From positions 744,001 through 808,000 of the forward strand of contig JAEHOE010000033.1 in NCBI GenBank assembly GCA_016858145.1: DNA of 64,000 nt, in the 5' to 3' direction. Of the stretch, positions 29,311 through 40,721 are shown one piece after another. Position 1 is the first letter of the stretch, and each line of letters opens with the position of its first letter. The translations under genes were made by a program, and so were the position numbers. This DNA is from Edaphochlamys debaryana. Taxonomy: Eukaryota > Chlorophyta > Chlorophyceae > Chlamydomonadales. The notes beneath the pieces are model-generated. The model ran no database searches. It saw only the letters and a list, made by a program, of their open reading frames with translations, and was not told the origin of the DNA.

Positions 29311-29508
29311 GGTGCGGGCGGCGGGCCGGGCGGCGGCTCAGGCGGCGGCGCGGGCGGCAGGCCAGGCGGCGGCGCGGGCGGCAGGCCAGGCGGCGGCGCG
29401 GGCGGCAGGCCAGGCGGCGGCACGGGCGGCAGGCCAGGCGGCGGCGCGGGCGGCGGGCCAGGCGGCGGCGCGGGCGGCAGGCCAGGCGGCGGCGCGGGCG
29501 GCAGGAAC
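29305..29508. repeat. GC-rich minisatellite, unit about 24 bp
   Basis: The unit GGCGGCGCGGGCGGCAGGCC and variants recur about eight times. It translates as PPAPPPGLPP-type repeats on the minus strand and sits exactly where the LINE copy ends. Confidence 0.9.
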
Positions 29509-29521
29509 AGTCCAACGCACA

Positions 29522-29699
29522 AATTAAGCTATTAAAATCCCTTTGCGGGGTGTAGTCAGTGAATCATCCCCTGTGCCATGTAGTATGCACATCCTGAGCG
29601 GGGGGCAGAGGGGGACCCTGTGGGCGCTGGGTTATGCTAGTTTTGGGCGCCAGTGTCGCAGCACAGTTATGGCAATGTGCTGCCGGCTGCAGGGCTTGG
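29522..29699. other. short unassigned stretch beside the LINE copy
   Basis: Less GC-rich sequence between the minisatellite and the second BiP-flank copy. No gene seen. Confidence 0.4.
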
Positions 29700-29935
29700 A
29701 GCGCCGGCGGGCATCGGATGTTGGGACATGGCACCCCTATGGCAGGACTTGGGAAACGTAACCACAGCTGGGAGCTTGCTTGAGGGGTGCGAGGGTGGGT
29801 GCCGGTCGGCTGCCCCAACGGCATCCATCAACGAATGAGGCCAAGAAAGACTGAGCCTCTCTGAGCCTCAAGCGGTGGATGGTGGGGCCAAGAAGGCTCA
29901 GTGCGCATACCTCTGGCTCGGGACCTCGCGCGGTC
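29700..29935 (+). repeat. BiP 3' flank, copy 2 of 3 (partial)
   Basis: Contains GGATGTTGGGACATGGCA, GCTTGAGGGGTGCGAGGGTG, GTCGGCTGCCCCAACGG and AACGAATGAGGCCAAGA in the same order as the BiP flank, ending near AAGAAGGCTCAGTGCGCA. No BiP coding exon accompanies it. Confidence 0.75.
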
Positions 29936-30595
29936 GTCGTAGCATATCCCCATGGGATCTGCACACCAGGGACCAGTGTTGCTATCTTCCGTGGCGAAGG
30001 TTTCTGAAGTCCCAGAACTTTCCTGGCCGGCTGGGCAAAAATGTTAAGTGGCGGACAGAACTTTTGCGTCGCTAGGGGTGGAAATGTTACGGCCAGAACA
30101 CCTTCCCAAGAGAGTATCAATGCGGCGGTGGTGGGGCCCTGGTCTCACCTGCCCCTCCCGCCCCCCCTGCGCCCCGTCACCTCAGCTGCCCACCCCTGGC
30201 AGGCCCTGGCTTGGCCTCGTACACCCCGCATAGCATCCCACACTGCCAATCAAGGGGCCCTGGGCCAGAACATTGGGGCCTTGAGGAGGCAAAATGTTCC
30301 ATGGCGGGCAGAACTTTTGCGTCATTTGGGGCGGAAGTGTTACATTCTGCCAGAACTTTCCGGCCGTAACGGCCATAAATGTTCCAACGTCCGTAACATT
30401 TCGGTAACCACTGATGAAAGAAGATCACGGTTTGTTACTACGGCATCTCCATGAGTGATGTCGACCTCTTTCCATGGGACTCTCCTGCTTTACTCATTGC
30501 TAGGGCTGCCACGGTGACAGCACGCCCGTAGCCAGTGCACACACACGGAAAGCAGCACAGTACACTAGACGCCGCAATTCGCGGTCCAAGAGGAC

Positions 30596-30702
30596 TTGTC
30601 CCCCTAAGCCCCGGACAAGGGTGTCTGTCCCCCTCAGGACAGGGAAAAGGGCTGAGCCCCAAACCCCGCGAGGCCGGGCAGCACTGGGGCCGCGCAATCA
30701 AG
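30596..30702. repeat. dispersed repeat A, copy 1
   Basis: Shares about 95 nearly identical bases with 33387-33478, including GGACAAGGGTGTCTGTCC, AGGGAAAAGGGCTGAGCCCC and GGCAGCACTGGGGCCGCGCA. The sub-word AAAAGGGCTGAGCC also occurs near 31263, 33548 and 45905, so a wider family is likely. Confidence 0.85.
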
Positions 30703-31227
30703 CACTAGGCCCCACAGCGCCGTAACGCCGCCATACGTCAGGGGCCTGCGCAACCCCGCAATGCCGGACTTGGCCGGTTGGGTAGGGTGCACTAACACAT
30801 GCACCTCTCCAGAAGATCGTAAGAGAAGATGTCCGTCTCCCATCCGCTACTGCCCACACGCCACCCGCTACATCTCGCCAGGTTCAACCATGTCTTTCGT
30901 TGCGCTCGCGCCGTATTGGTGTAAACCTTTTTGGGCGAGGCCCCCCGGGAAGGCCGGGAAGGCCAGGAAGGCCAGGAATTACCCCGTGTCGGTGTCCGTG
31001 CCTGCGTGCCGCCCCTCGGTGCCGCTTCACTCCTCGCAAAAGCAGGGTTAAAGCAAAGCGCAATGCAGCGCAGAGCACGATGGCACGCTTGGCTCCGGAC
31101 CGCCAGTCACCTCAAAAGCAGGGTGGCGGATAGAACCTCGCCAGAGATATTGTAGGCCGGGATTGCACTCTGCTGGCCCTGCCATTTGGGCTGAGCCTGC
31201 CGTACCCCTGCTGTACCTCCTTGCCTG

Positions 31228-31358
31228 CGTGGCCAACAAGCGGGGCGCCCCCATGGGGGCGGAAAAGGGCTGAGCCCCTCACCCATCTGCTACGCGACCC
31301 ATTCCCCGTGGTCACCGTGGGCGCACTATACTCCAACCGAGCTTTAAAGCGTAATTAG
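31228..31358. repeat. dispersed repeat B, copy 1
   Basis: About 120 bases nearly identical to 45874-45998: CAAGCGGGGCGCCCCCATGG at the start, then CATCTGCTACGCGACCCATT and CCAACCGAGCTTTAA(A/C)GCGT, ending in TAATTAGCA. Confidence 0.88.
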
Positions 31359-31969
31359 CAATTAGCAAGTGCACCGTGTCGCGACTGCCCTCAGAGAATT
31401 GTGCAAGGTTAGCTAGCAACACACTCTGACTGAGTACGTGGCCAAAAAGTTGTTATGGAGCGCACATAAGCATGCGATTCACGCCTAGCCCGCGATGCCA
31501 CAAGCTCTAGTGTCCTTATACCTATCGCTTGTGATTAAGAGCAGGGAAACGTATCGACCCTATGCAAATACAACATGTTGGGAAGCCAGTCGCACCCATA
31601 GCCCAAAGAGCGATTCAAACCATTGTTTTAGATACCGAACAGATACCGAACAGATACCGAACAGCTATGAGCGAGGTAGTTCCGACAAGTTTGCGCGCGG
31701 CTGTTGCGAGGATGGCTGTGGTGCCGACTTCGGTCAGACCTCGCCCACCAAGCCCAGACCGAGCGCGATGTTACTATCTTACCTTCTGTAACTCAGATCC
31801 GTCGAGGAAATGTGTTTCGCCCCCGCGTCCATCCTCGGCCCGCTTCCGTCGCTCGGCAGCTGAAGGACGATTCGCAGCAAGAACTTGGCATGCAAGTCCA
31901 TGTAATAATGATCTGAATGGAGGGGCTGCTTTGCGGGGGGGACGCTGCGGATCAGGTAGAAGGACCAGT

Positions 31970-32815
31970 CAAGGCGTGCAGCCTGGGGAAGGCCAGCCTG
32001 GGGACTGGGGAAGCGAGCAGCTTTGGGGAAGCGTGCAGCCTGGGGAAGCGTGCAGCCTGGGGAAGGCCAGCCTGGGGACTGGGGAAGCGAGCAGCTTTGG
32101 GGAAGCGTGCAGCCTGGGGAAGCGTGCAGCCTGGGGAAGGCCAGCCTGGGGACTGGGGAAGCGAGCAGCTTTGGGGAAGCGTGCAGCCTGGGGAAGCGTG
32201 CAGCCTGGGGAAGGCCAGCCTGGGGACTGGGGAAGCGAGCAGCTTTGGGGAAGCGTGCAGCCTGGGGAAGCGTGCAGCCTGGGGAAGGCCAGCCTGGGGA
32301 CTGGGGAAGCGTGCAGCTTTGGGGAAGCGTGCAGCCTGGGGAAGCGTGCAGCCTGGGGAAGGCCAGCCTGGGGACTGGGGAAGGGTGCAGCCTGGGGAGG
32401 CGTGCAGCCCTTGGGGAAAGCGTGCAGCCTGGGGAAGCCTGCAGCCCCTGGGGAAGGGCTTGCGCCTGGGGAAGGGCTTGCGCCTGGGGAAGCGAGAAGC
32501 CCCTGGGGAAGGGCTTGCGCCTGGGGAAGCGAGCAGCTTTGGGGAAGCGTGCAGCCTGGGGAAGCGTGCAGCCCTTGGGGAAAGCGTGCAGCCTGGGGAA
32601 GCCTGCAGCCCCTGGGGAAGGGCTTGCGCCTGGGGAAGGCCAGCCTGGGGACTGGGGAAGCGTGCAGCCTGGGGAAGCGAGAAGCCCCTGGGGAAGGGCT
32701 TGCGCCTGGGGGAGCGAGCAGCTTTGGGGAAGCGTGCAGCCTGGGGAAGGCGAGCCTGGGGACTGGGGAAGCGTGCAGCCTGGGGAAGCGTGCAGCCCTT
32801 GGGGAGCGTCACACG
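31970..32815. repeat. 74 bp higher-order tandem repeat built of 17-base units
   Basis: The word GTGCAGCCTGGGGAAGGCC starts at 31976, 32050, 32124, 32198 and 32272, a constant 74-base period. Within each unit the 17-mer CTGGGGAAGCGTGCAGC and variants recur. After about 32400 the order becomes a mosaic with TGCGCCTGGGGAAGGGCT units. The array lacks stops in several frames on both strands, so long open frames here are artefacts. Confidence 0.95.
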
Positions 32816-33842
32816 GCCCCGCGCTTTGCACCGGGCCTGCACGCATACACCGCTGCCCAGCCATTCTAGGGCTCGGCCCATTTTCCAGCTTCGAGGAAGC
32901 GGACACCCATCTTGTTAGGCTTATATATTAGGCCGTAGGGAAGCTGTGTACGCGATCGCAAGGGCGTAGCCCCGTTTCCCACCAAGCCAACACGCGTTTT
33001 GAGGGGTCGGGTTGGGCACGTGGCCCTGGCAACCATGCTAGCACCAGCTAGCACCACCGGTGACAAGATGCGAACATGGCACCCCTCATAGACGGTCCTA
33101 CCCCAAAGTTTGGTTAGGTTACCGGTGGTGCGAGACCCCTAGCCAGGCCGTGCCGTTTCACCCTGTTTCCAGACCAGCGCCATACCCATTCGCCCTGGCC
33201 CTCATGCCCGTGCAGGGTGGCCAAGGCACCAAAGCCCAACCCCCCCACACACAGTGCCGCCAAAGGTTGAAGTTGACAACAATTAAGCCCATTCGTTTTG
33301 AATGCTTCGCCACTCCAATGTGCGCTCAACTTGCGAACACGGAAGATGTCCGCATTCGGCAACTCGGCCCGTTAACCGTTAACAACCCCGGACAAGGGTG
33401 TCTGTCCTCCTCAGGACAGGGAAAAGGGCTGAGCCCCAAACCCCGCGAGGCCGGGCAGCACTGGGGCCGCGCAATCGGGGGCCCCGACCCACATCACCCC
33501 CTTCCTCCCTGAGCCTGACCCACATCACTTCGGCTCACCCAACCCCGGAAAAAGGGCTGAGCCGACTAACCCCATACCAGACCCCATGGGCCGACCTCGA
33601 GCCCCCGCATCATCTTGTCTGGGGCCGTGTCCATGCCTAGGATATGCCTGGAAAGCACATGTACTACTACATGCTTGTGCTTGGCAATCGTGCCCATAAC
33701 AGCTGCAGTTGCCTGCGCTCCGCAGCTGAGAGGCCAGTAGCGACCTCCGCTGCGGCCCGCTCCCAGCTCCGCCGCCTGAAGGGCCAGATGCCCCTCTCCC
33801 TCGCGGCTGCCCACCGCTCCATACCAAGCGATACAGCCTTGG
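32816..33842. other. non-coding stretch downstream of the unrecognised gene
   Basis: No gene supported. It contains the second copy of dispersed repeat A and should include the 3' UTR of the minus-strand gene ending at 33843. Confidence 0.45.
33387..33478. repeat. dispersed repeat A, copy 2
   Basis: Partner of 30596-30702, same strand, differing by few bases over about 90. Confidence 0.85.
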
Positions 33843-35855
33843 CTAATTCTCCCAGGGCCGGATCCGCTCCTTGTTCTCTTCCAGGGTGAGGGGCTGGAAG
33901 GAGGCCAGCGGCTGTCTCATACCCAGCCCCTTGAACACCACAGGGTCGCGCAGCGCCCGCATGAAGACCTGCGCATCGAAGTTTGCCTGCGCCGCCTCCA
34001 GAAGCCCCTCATCGCCGTCGAAGCCTCCTCCACAGTTGCTGTGGGCGTCCTTGCTGCCGTAGCTGCCAGCCCCTCCTCCGCTGTCGGTGGCCTCGAGCTC
34101 GCTGCTGGCCGCGCCTCCGCCGCGCGAGCTAAACGAGCCTCCGTGCCGGTTGCTGCCAGCCCCTCCTCCGCTGTCGGTGGCCTCGAGCTCGCTGCTGGCC
34201 GCGCCTCCGCCGCGCGAGCTAAACGAGCCTCCGTGCCGGTTGCTGCCTCCACTGATGGTGGTCCCTGCGCACCCGCTGCTCCCGGCCCCTTGCATAGATG
34301 CCACCGTCGCAGCACACCGCCGCTCCGTGCTCAGAAGAGCCCGCATGAGGGCAGCCATAGTTGAAAGATGGGCAGGGCCCGCCACGTGCAAGGACCTTGG
34401 GGCCTTGTCCGTGTCGTTGCGGCCGGCGTGCACAGCGTAGGTCTCCTCAAGGTCGCCGAACAGCACCACCACATCGTCTGCCGGGCGAAGGGGAACAACC
34501 GGGTAGGAGTATGTAAGAAGGCCTAATCCAATCCTCAGGTAAACAATTTCACAGGGCCGCATCCATCAAACGTGCGGCTGCGCGGCCGTTTCCGATAGCA
34601 TCGGCCAGTCATTCACCTTCGGGCCACTTCCGCATCTGGTTAATTGCCAGGTACTCCAGCAGCACCTGGGCGCGTACTTTGGGCAGACCTAGGATCTTCA
34701 TACTCTGGGGAGTCTTGGCCTCGTACATGCCCAGCACGGAGCCCAGCATCGACTGCAGCGCCTCAGACGCCGTGCCACTCTTGACGCACAGTTTGCGTCC
34801 CTTGATGCTCGCGCCGTACACGTCCTGGCACTTGTCCCAGGCGTCCTGGGTGACGAAGATGTAGTCCGTCTTGGATGAGGAGATCACGATGGTGGTGTTG
34901 CCAAGGACGACCTCACTTTGAAGCCACGAGACGGTCTGCACGGGCAGGACCACCACGCCTGCCAAGCAACACAGCCGTGCAGGTGTAGAGGCTGAGTCAG
35001 CGTATGGGGTTCCGGCGCACGGCTGGCCTAAAAAGAGCCACCACCACAACTATTTGCTCACCACTTGTGTATGCCCTTGAGGATGTTATGATGTATGCCC
35101 TCAAGGTTAATCCCAGTCATCCCGCGCCCGAATCCAGCCGTGAAAAAATGCGCACCTTTAGGTGCCTGCTCTGTCAAGAAGTTCAGCACACTGATGATGT
35201 TCTCGGGTGCGTCCTCTTGGTTGGGCTTGGGCCAGGTGAACCCGGGCGGGCAGGGGACTGAGGACGGCAGGGGGCCTAGGCAGCAGGGCGCAAGGAGGTC
35301 TGGGCAGAACTTGTACTCGGCGTACAACAGCCGCTCCACCACCAGGCGCTTGTCTGTTCCGCAGTCGGATGGAGTGATCCTGAGAACCGGCGGATGTCCA
35401 AGGCGGTTAACGGCCTCAGTCAGCTGCAGGAGAAGGGAGGGTGAGGAGGGTGAGGATGAGGGTGAGGAGGGTGAGGATGTTGCCGTGCTGGTGCTGTACT
35501 GACAACATGGCCGCCGGAGAGCCGCGCGTCCCCACCTCGCCGAGTTTTTGAGTTAGCTCATGTGCGGGAAGCGCTTGGACGGCGTGCGCTGCGAGGGGCA
35601 GTGGGGGGCAGCACCATGAACTGCGCACGCTGAACTTAGGGAGCTCGAGGTACTTCGTGAGTGCCATATCTCACCTCGAACAAACTCCACGAGCTCTTCT
35701 TTTGAACACGTTTCGTCCAGGACCACCAGCCGATGGGTGTCAATGTTTGCCAAGGCGACTAACAGTTTGGTCTGTTCACTGCCACTGGTCGTCTCACGAA
35801 TGACCTTGCCGATCGTGCCCTTGAATACAAACAGTTTGTGCTGAAGCGCCTTCAT
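33843..35855 (-). CDS. unrecognised five-exon protein in the repeat interval
   Basis: Exons (5' to 3'): 35855-35675, 35588-35536, 35423-35062, 34915-34617, 34477-33843. The phases close exactly to 509 residues, which argues against decay. The start MKALQHKLFVFKG is chosen because no acceptor is visible just upstream, but the gene may have further 5' exons. The N-terminal 330 residues look like a folded alpha/beta domain: segments include KLLVALANIDTHRLVVLDE, TTIVISSSKTDYIFVTQDAW, KILGLPKVRAQVLLEYLAI and DDVVVLFGDLEETYAVHAG. The C-terminal third is Gly/Ser-rich and holds a perfect-looking 84 bp tandem duplication (around 34059-34226), then a final helical segment rich in charged residues. I do not recognise the family. 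It could be a lineage-specific gene or the cargo of a mobile element, given its neighbours. Exon D uses the acceptor at 34916; an alternative at about 34955 breaks the phase. Confidence 0.6.
34059..34226. repeat. 84 bp tandem duplication inside the last exon
   Basis: Two adjacent copies of the segment encoding the Gly/Ser-rich block that reads SFSSRGGGAASSELEATD. The length is a multiple of three, so the frame is kept. Confidence 0.88.
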
Positions 35856-36014
35856 GGTCCATTTGTGAGCAAGGGAGCCCAGCAATAGGCGAGGTGGTGC
35901 ATAGCATAGCATTAAGAAATACCACGGAGACGGGAGGCGAGGTCGGGGGCATCGCGTCGTGGCTGAATGTTCCAACATCCCGATCCCGATGCTTACTCGT
36001 AGCTGCTTTGAGAT

Positions 36015-36717
36015 TATTGGGGAGCTAACAGCAGGCGCGGGAGGGTGTCCATCTCCTGTCTGAGCTTCCATGCCAATCCTGCCTGCCTGCCTGCTTTGCC
36101 CCCAGACTTCCTACCTATGACCTATGACCTAAATGCCCTCGCACCTGCCCCGCCTGCCTGGCCCCCCCCCCCACTACCGCTGGAGGCGCATCTCCTCCCG
36201 GATCTCCGTCTGCATGCGGTCCATCTGGCCGAGCGCCAGGTCCCGGTCCCCCCGCGCCGCGTAGAGCTCCCGCCGCAGCTCGTCCAGCTGCTTGCACATG
36301 TCGTCCTTCTCCTGCAGCGTCTTGATGTACTCGCTGGCCAGATGAGAGAGTGCCCTACCCGCCCCGCGCCTGTCTCCGGTGCGTGCACCGTCGAGACGTT
36401 CGTTTGGACGTTCGCTCATCCCCCTACAGCCGCTGACACCGACCATCCGCAGCAGCAGGCGCTCAGCTTAAAGCTTACAGCGTTGGGATGTTCGTTTGGA
36501 CGTTGGGCGCTTCTGGGTGGGTGGGTGCTTCTGGGTGGGGGGAAGCATGCTTCTCCCGCTGGACGTTCGTTTGGACGTTCGCTCGGCCCTCTACAGAAGA
36601 CTCGACGAAGGCTAAGGTGCTTCTCCAGCAGAGGGCCTGGGGGGGGGGGGGGGCCGTCCCTATGTGTTCCTAGAAGCTTTAAGATTGGGGAGCTAACAGC
36701 AGGCGCGGGAGGGTGTC
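36015..36717. repeat. 34-base direct repeats flanking a 635 bp segment
   Basis: ATTGGGGAGCTAACAGCAGG and the following 14 bases (up to GGGTGTC) are identical at 36015-36048 and 36684-36717. Between them lie the coiled-coil exon and three copies of the word GTTCGTTTGGACGTT (near 36396, 36486 and 36564). Confidence 0.85.
36118..36345 (-). pseudogene. isolated coiled-coil exon, possibly a captured gene fragment
   Basis: On the minus strand an AG acceptor near 36340 and a GT donor near 36180 bracket a heptad-like sequence (SEYIKTLQEKDDMCKQLDEL, then RRELYAARGDRDLALGQMD). It is clearly coding in origin but no matching upstream exon is visible. It may be a distant 5' exon of the gene at 33843-35855 or a fragment carried here. 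It lies between 34-base direct repeats (36015-36048 and 36684-36717). Confidence 0.45.
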
Positions 36718-37667
36718 GGCGGCGTGGCAGTCTCCAACCAGCAGACGGTCTTTATCCAGGTGGCTGGGCAAGGGCTGGGGCGGGCTGGGCCCAGGCTGGG
36801 GCGGGCTGCCTGAGCCCTGGCGGGGTGTGGCCTGTGTCCCTGCACTGCTGACTTGCTGACCTCCAACACCGCTGTCACCCGCAGGTCTTCGAGGGCGAGC
36901 GTGCCCTGACCAAGGACAATCGTCTGTAAATTTGCAATCCGGGTATAGTTGGTGACCCCCCAACTACCGGTATGATTCTGAGGGCAGATAGTTCAGTTAT
37001 AGTTGGCGGGCTATTCCTGCCTAGGGTAGAAGAACATCAACGAAGCGAACCTGCCGGGTATAGTTGGAGCCGAGTAGAGGCCGCCGGGTATAGCGTTGCG
37101 GGCTAAAGTTGGTGGACTAAAGTTGGACCAAATATTATGCCGCCAAGTACCCGCCTGCCTATAATGCCGCGGCGTGCATTATACTTGGCCGACTCTCCAC
37201 TGGGTATACTTGGCTCACGCAGAGGCATTGCAAACGCAAGCCAATGTGGCAGGCGGGAGGGGCAAACAGTGCTACTGAGCAGCGGGTTAAGATGCCTGAT
37301 CCCGGGAGGGGGCACTCAGGCACGCCCGGGCCCAGCCTGGCGCTCAGGACACTGAGCTTGTACCCCGCTCGGGCGGCGGTTCAGCCCCACCCAAATGCAC
37401 AGAACGACAAATTGCATGTCTAGGAGCACATGCTGGGGGCGGCGGGGCCCTGAAGATGATTGTTACACAGCTTCATGGCTGTGAGGTCCAAACGAGCCAA
37501 AAGGCTTCAAAGACCTCAGCAACAGCAGCTATCATTTGCAGCTATCATCAATAATGTTCTTGGTCCAACCATTTACGCTAAGTCTGCTAGCCTCAAAAAG
37601 CGCGCGTGTCTCATCTCGGCAATTACCCGCGCCAAACCCCTCTGGTCCGGTCCTGCCATAACCTCCA

Positions 37668-40130
37668 TCATAGTGTTCCTGGCGTGACTCCTAAGGCCCA
37701 CAAGCCTTGTCTAGCTTCAGCTAAAGCAGGGCACTCCAGCAAGAAATGCCGCTCATCTTCTACTGCCCCGTGGTCTCCGCAGGCTCTGCACCACCGCTCA
37801 TGCCTCGGCCGTCCCCCTGGCCGATTCACCTCCAACGCAAACGTGCATAGGCGAAACCTTATAAGCAGCCGATGCTGCCAACGCGGGATATAACACTTCC
37901 TGTGCTTAGCTGGCCCCATCCAATGCATCCAACGGCACATCTTCACCCCTGGGGGAGTGCCATCCGCCTGAAACAACTCAGGGCGTGTCTGTAACCTGTC
38001 GCTGCACCAATCGTCATCAAATCTCAGCCTCAGTTGCTCAAGAATCCTGTCTGCGGGAACCATGGATCGGGTGATCCGTTCAACCCGTTCTTCAATGCCT
38101 AGCGCGCTGGGCTCCCCTTCAAGTGGGTCAAAGCGCATCAGGCGCAAGAAACGAAGCATTTGGGCCCCCCATCCCCCCGCCCTACCCCTGAGTGCCAGTC
38201 GAATCTCCTCCCTGAACACACAGACGTAAACCTCCGGCGCCTTAACCAAGCGGTTCCAAAATCCCAAGACCAGATGTGCCCAGAATACATGCAAGGGCCA
38301 CTGTCCCATCTCCCTATACAAAACCCGGTCAGGCGACAGAGTAATACCTGCTACCCGACGTAGGAAAGTGCGTTGTACCTGCACCGCTGGGTCCTTCAGG
38401 GCCAGCTCAAAGTAGCCTGACCTGCCTGCCTGCGCCTCCGGTTGTTGCCCATATCCCCCCTCTAAAACCTTCATCAAGACCCCCGGCGCCCACACTTCCG
38501 CCCCGTAAGACAAGATGGCTCGCACCTGGGTGTCAAAGCAACCCGTAGCAATATGGGGCGTTAGCAAACCTTGCCGTTCCAGCTTACTCAGAAGCGCATG
38601 CATAGCCCGTCTCCCACAATCGTTCAACTCCTCCCTACAGGACTCAAAAGGCGAGTCGGGTCCAAAGTGGATCCCCGGATACCGCGCCCTTCGCTTCCAT
38701 GGCACAGCCTTCTCAGTCGCAACCCCGTGTTCCAGCCGCGTCATCTTCACGCACCCCGCCTCCCCCCGTTCGTACTGGGCTGCGCGAGCCGTTCCGTCGG
38801 GGTGAAAGAAAAGGCATTCACACTTGTCCACATTAGCGCTCATCCCAAACGCCGCACACCATTCATCCAAGCATCGCAGCACGTGATCCACTCGCCTCTG
38901 GCCATGGGCAAACAGCGCTAAATCATCCGCGTACAGCTTCAACGGCACCCGTCTTCCATCTGCCTTAGGGCACTCATCCCCAAACGCCTGCACCATGCTA
39001 CTTCTGTCCTTCGCCTCCACATAATCGGCATACGATTCACCGTAAAAACCATACAATGCGGGGCTGCTCGGGTCACCTTGCTTGACTCCCTGTGTTGACA
39101 GAAACGGCGGCCCCATCTCCCCATTCCCCTTAACCCGCAGCTCCACCCTATTGTAGCAAGCCTTAAGTGCGGCAAGCATCTCCCCGTGCACCCCCCTCTC
39201 TTCCAACCTTTGCCAAAGCAACTCCCTAGGTACCCTGTCGAAGGCTTTCTCGAAATCAATGAGTAACACAAATAGCGGCTTGCGGTCCGTGGTGCCAGCT
39301 GGACCAGGCCGTTGCCGATCCGTCAGATGCCTCAAAACAAACAGACAGTGGATTGTGCTTCGCCCTTCAATGAACCCTCCCTGCAGGGGGTTACGCGCCG
39401 GCTTGCCATGTTCCTGACAGACTTTGGCCCACCTTGCTAGCCTCCTTACCATGACAAACGCATACAACTTGGCCAGGGCACCCCCTACTGCCAAACCCCG
39501 ATAGTTGCCTTCCGTGTGCGCATCTCCTTTCTTGTGGATGGCCGTGAGAGAGGAGCCTTCCCATTGCGGTGGATAGTCCCCTGTCCTCCTTATATGCTCA
39601 AACAACGTTGTAAGATGTGGTGCAAGCACCCACTCCGTCACAGTCCGCCCCTGCTCTGTCTCCCTGCTCCGTGTGGCGTTTTTACAGCACTCCGCAGGCA
39701 CCGGGTCCAGCCCCCCTGACTTGTTGTTCGCAAGCCTCTTTAGCGCCTCCAGCTACTCCAGCACCTCACCCCTCTCTAGCGGCCCGTTCATTGCCGCCGC
39801 CAGCTCCACCCGCTTATCTCGGTCTCCACCCGCTTGTGCCCATTCTGCACCCGTTACGCAAGCTTTGCCATTGATTGCGCAGAAAATCCGGTTCACCATG
39901 TCCACAGAGAAACCATTAGCGTGGCCATTCAACAGCCCGTCAAACCATGTAGTGAGCCGCGCCACCGGAATAGGGCATGTGGTCTGTTGCTTGCCATTCA
40001 ATAACTGCCAGAGCGCCCTTGGGTCTGCCACACAATCTTTCAGCAACGCCTCAAAGGTCCGTATCCTATACGCCTCAGTTGCTTCCCGCCTAGTCCGCCT
40101 AGTGCTTCCCGCCTAGTCCGCTGGTTAGTC
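37668..40130 (-). pseudogene. LINE reverse transcriptase, nearly intact, one in-frame stop, 5' truncated
   Basis: The main frame (39700-37668, 677 codons) has a complete LINE reverse transcriptase: GNYRGLAVGGALAKLYA, GGFIEGRSTIHCLFVLRHL, LLIDFEKAFDRVPRELLW, STQGVKQGDPSSPALYGFY and the catalytic box LYADDLALFAHG. A long thumb/connector and a C-terminal zinc knuckle (CRACGDHGAVEDERHFLLEC) follow. Upstream, the same frame continues to about 40090 as TFEALLKDCVADPRALWQLL, interrupted only by a TAG near 39753 between GEVLE and LEALKRLANNKSGGLDP. Farther upstream is a small duplication with another stop, where the copy seems truncated; no endonuclease domain is present. It is nested inside the inverted-repeat element and belongs to a different LINE lineage from the fragment at 27.4-29.3 kb, as judged by the zinc-knuckle sequence. 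Confidence 0.85.
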
Positions 40131-40721
40131 CGGGGCCCTGAAGCAGGCAAACGCGCGAACAGGTTCATGAGGTCGGCCACGAAACTGCCCGCACTCACGC
40201 TCTTTCTCCCTGCTCATCCCTGCTTAAACATACACGCACCTTCAAGTATACATAGAACCAAATGCAGAAAGCACATCTGTCGCTTCACAGAATACCAAGA
40301 CTCGGCGCTAGCCGTGCGAGCGCCTCGAGCGCTCGCACCGTCTACAATGTCTTAAGCTTGTCTAACACAGCAAGCTGCTACTACGATCTCGAAGTCCTGG
40401 ACGAGGTGGTCAACTCGCGAGTTGCAATGCCATTCAAACGCGGGGACCCGGCACGCGGCGTTCGACAGACAGCGACTCGCGGCTGGCTAGATGCGTCGAT
40501 CTTGGAGCGCGGTGCGTGGGCCGGTCGCACCTGGTCGGGGTAGTGGGCACGCGCCTTGTTGCCCGGACACGCCCGCACTCTCAGCATATCCGCCGGGGGC
40601 TTAGCACGGACCTCATAGCTTTCGACGATTCAGCCTCAGCATTAAGGTATTTTCGCAGATGCTGACGCTGCAGATGACTCCTGCCCCCGGCTTGTCTCCT
40701 TCCTGTCCTTCCCACACGCAG

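Larger units (their letters stand above)
29936..31969. other. repeat-rich non-coding stretch
   Basis: No gene seen. It holds two related copies of a motif around AGAACTTTTGCGTC (30058 and 30310) with GGAA(A/G)TGTTAC downstream, two dispersed repeats listed separately, and a 12-base tandem (AGATACCGAAC) at about 31630-31665. Confidence 0.5.

Noticed and set aside
29305..29508. CRISPR-like array
   Set aside because: Units are contiguous with no unique spacers; it is a simple minisatellite in eukaryotic DNA.
28502..29527. Plus-strand open frame of 341 codons with a Gly/Ala repeat tail
   Set aside because: It is antisense to the LINE remnant and reads through the 24 bp minisatellite; no family resemblance.
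31562..32931. Overlapping open frames of 300-435 codons on both strands
   Set aside because: They are products of the 74 bp / 17 bp tandem array, which lacks stops in several frames; no conserved domain and no splice structure.
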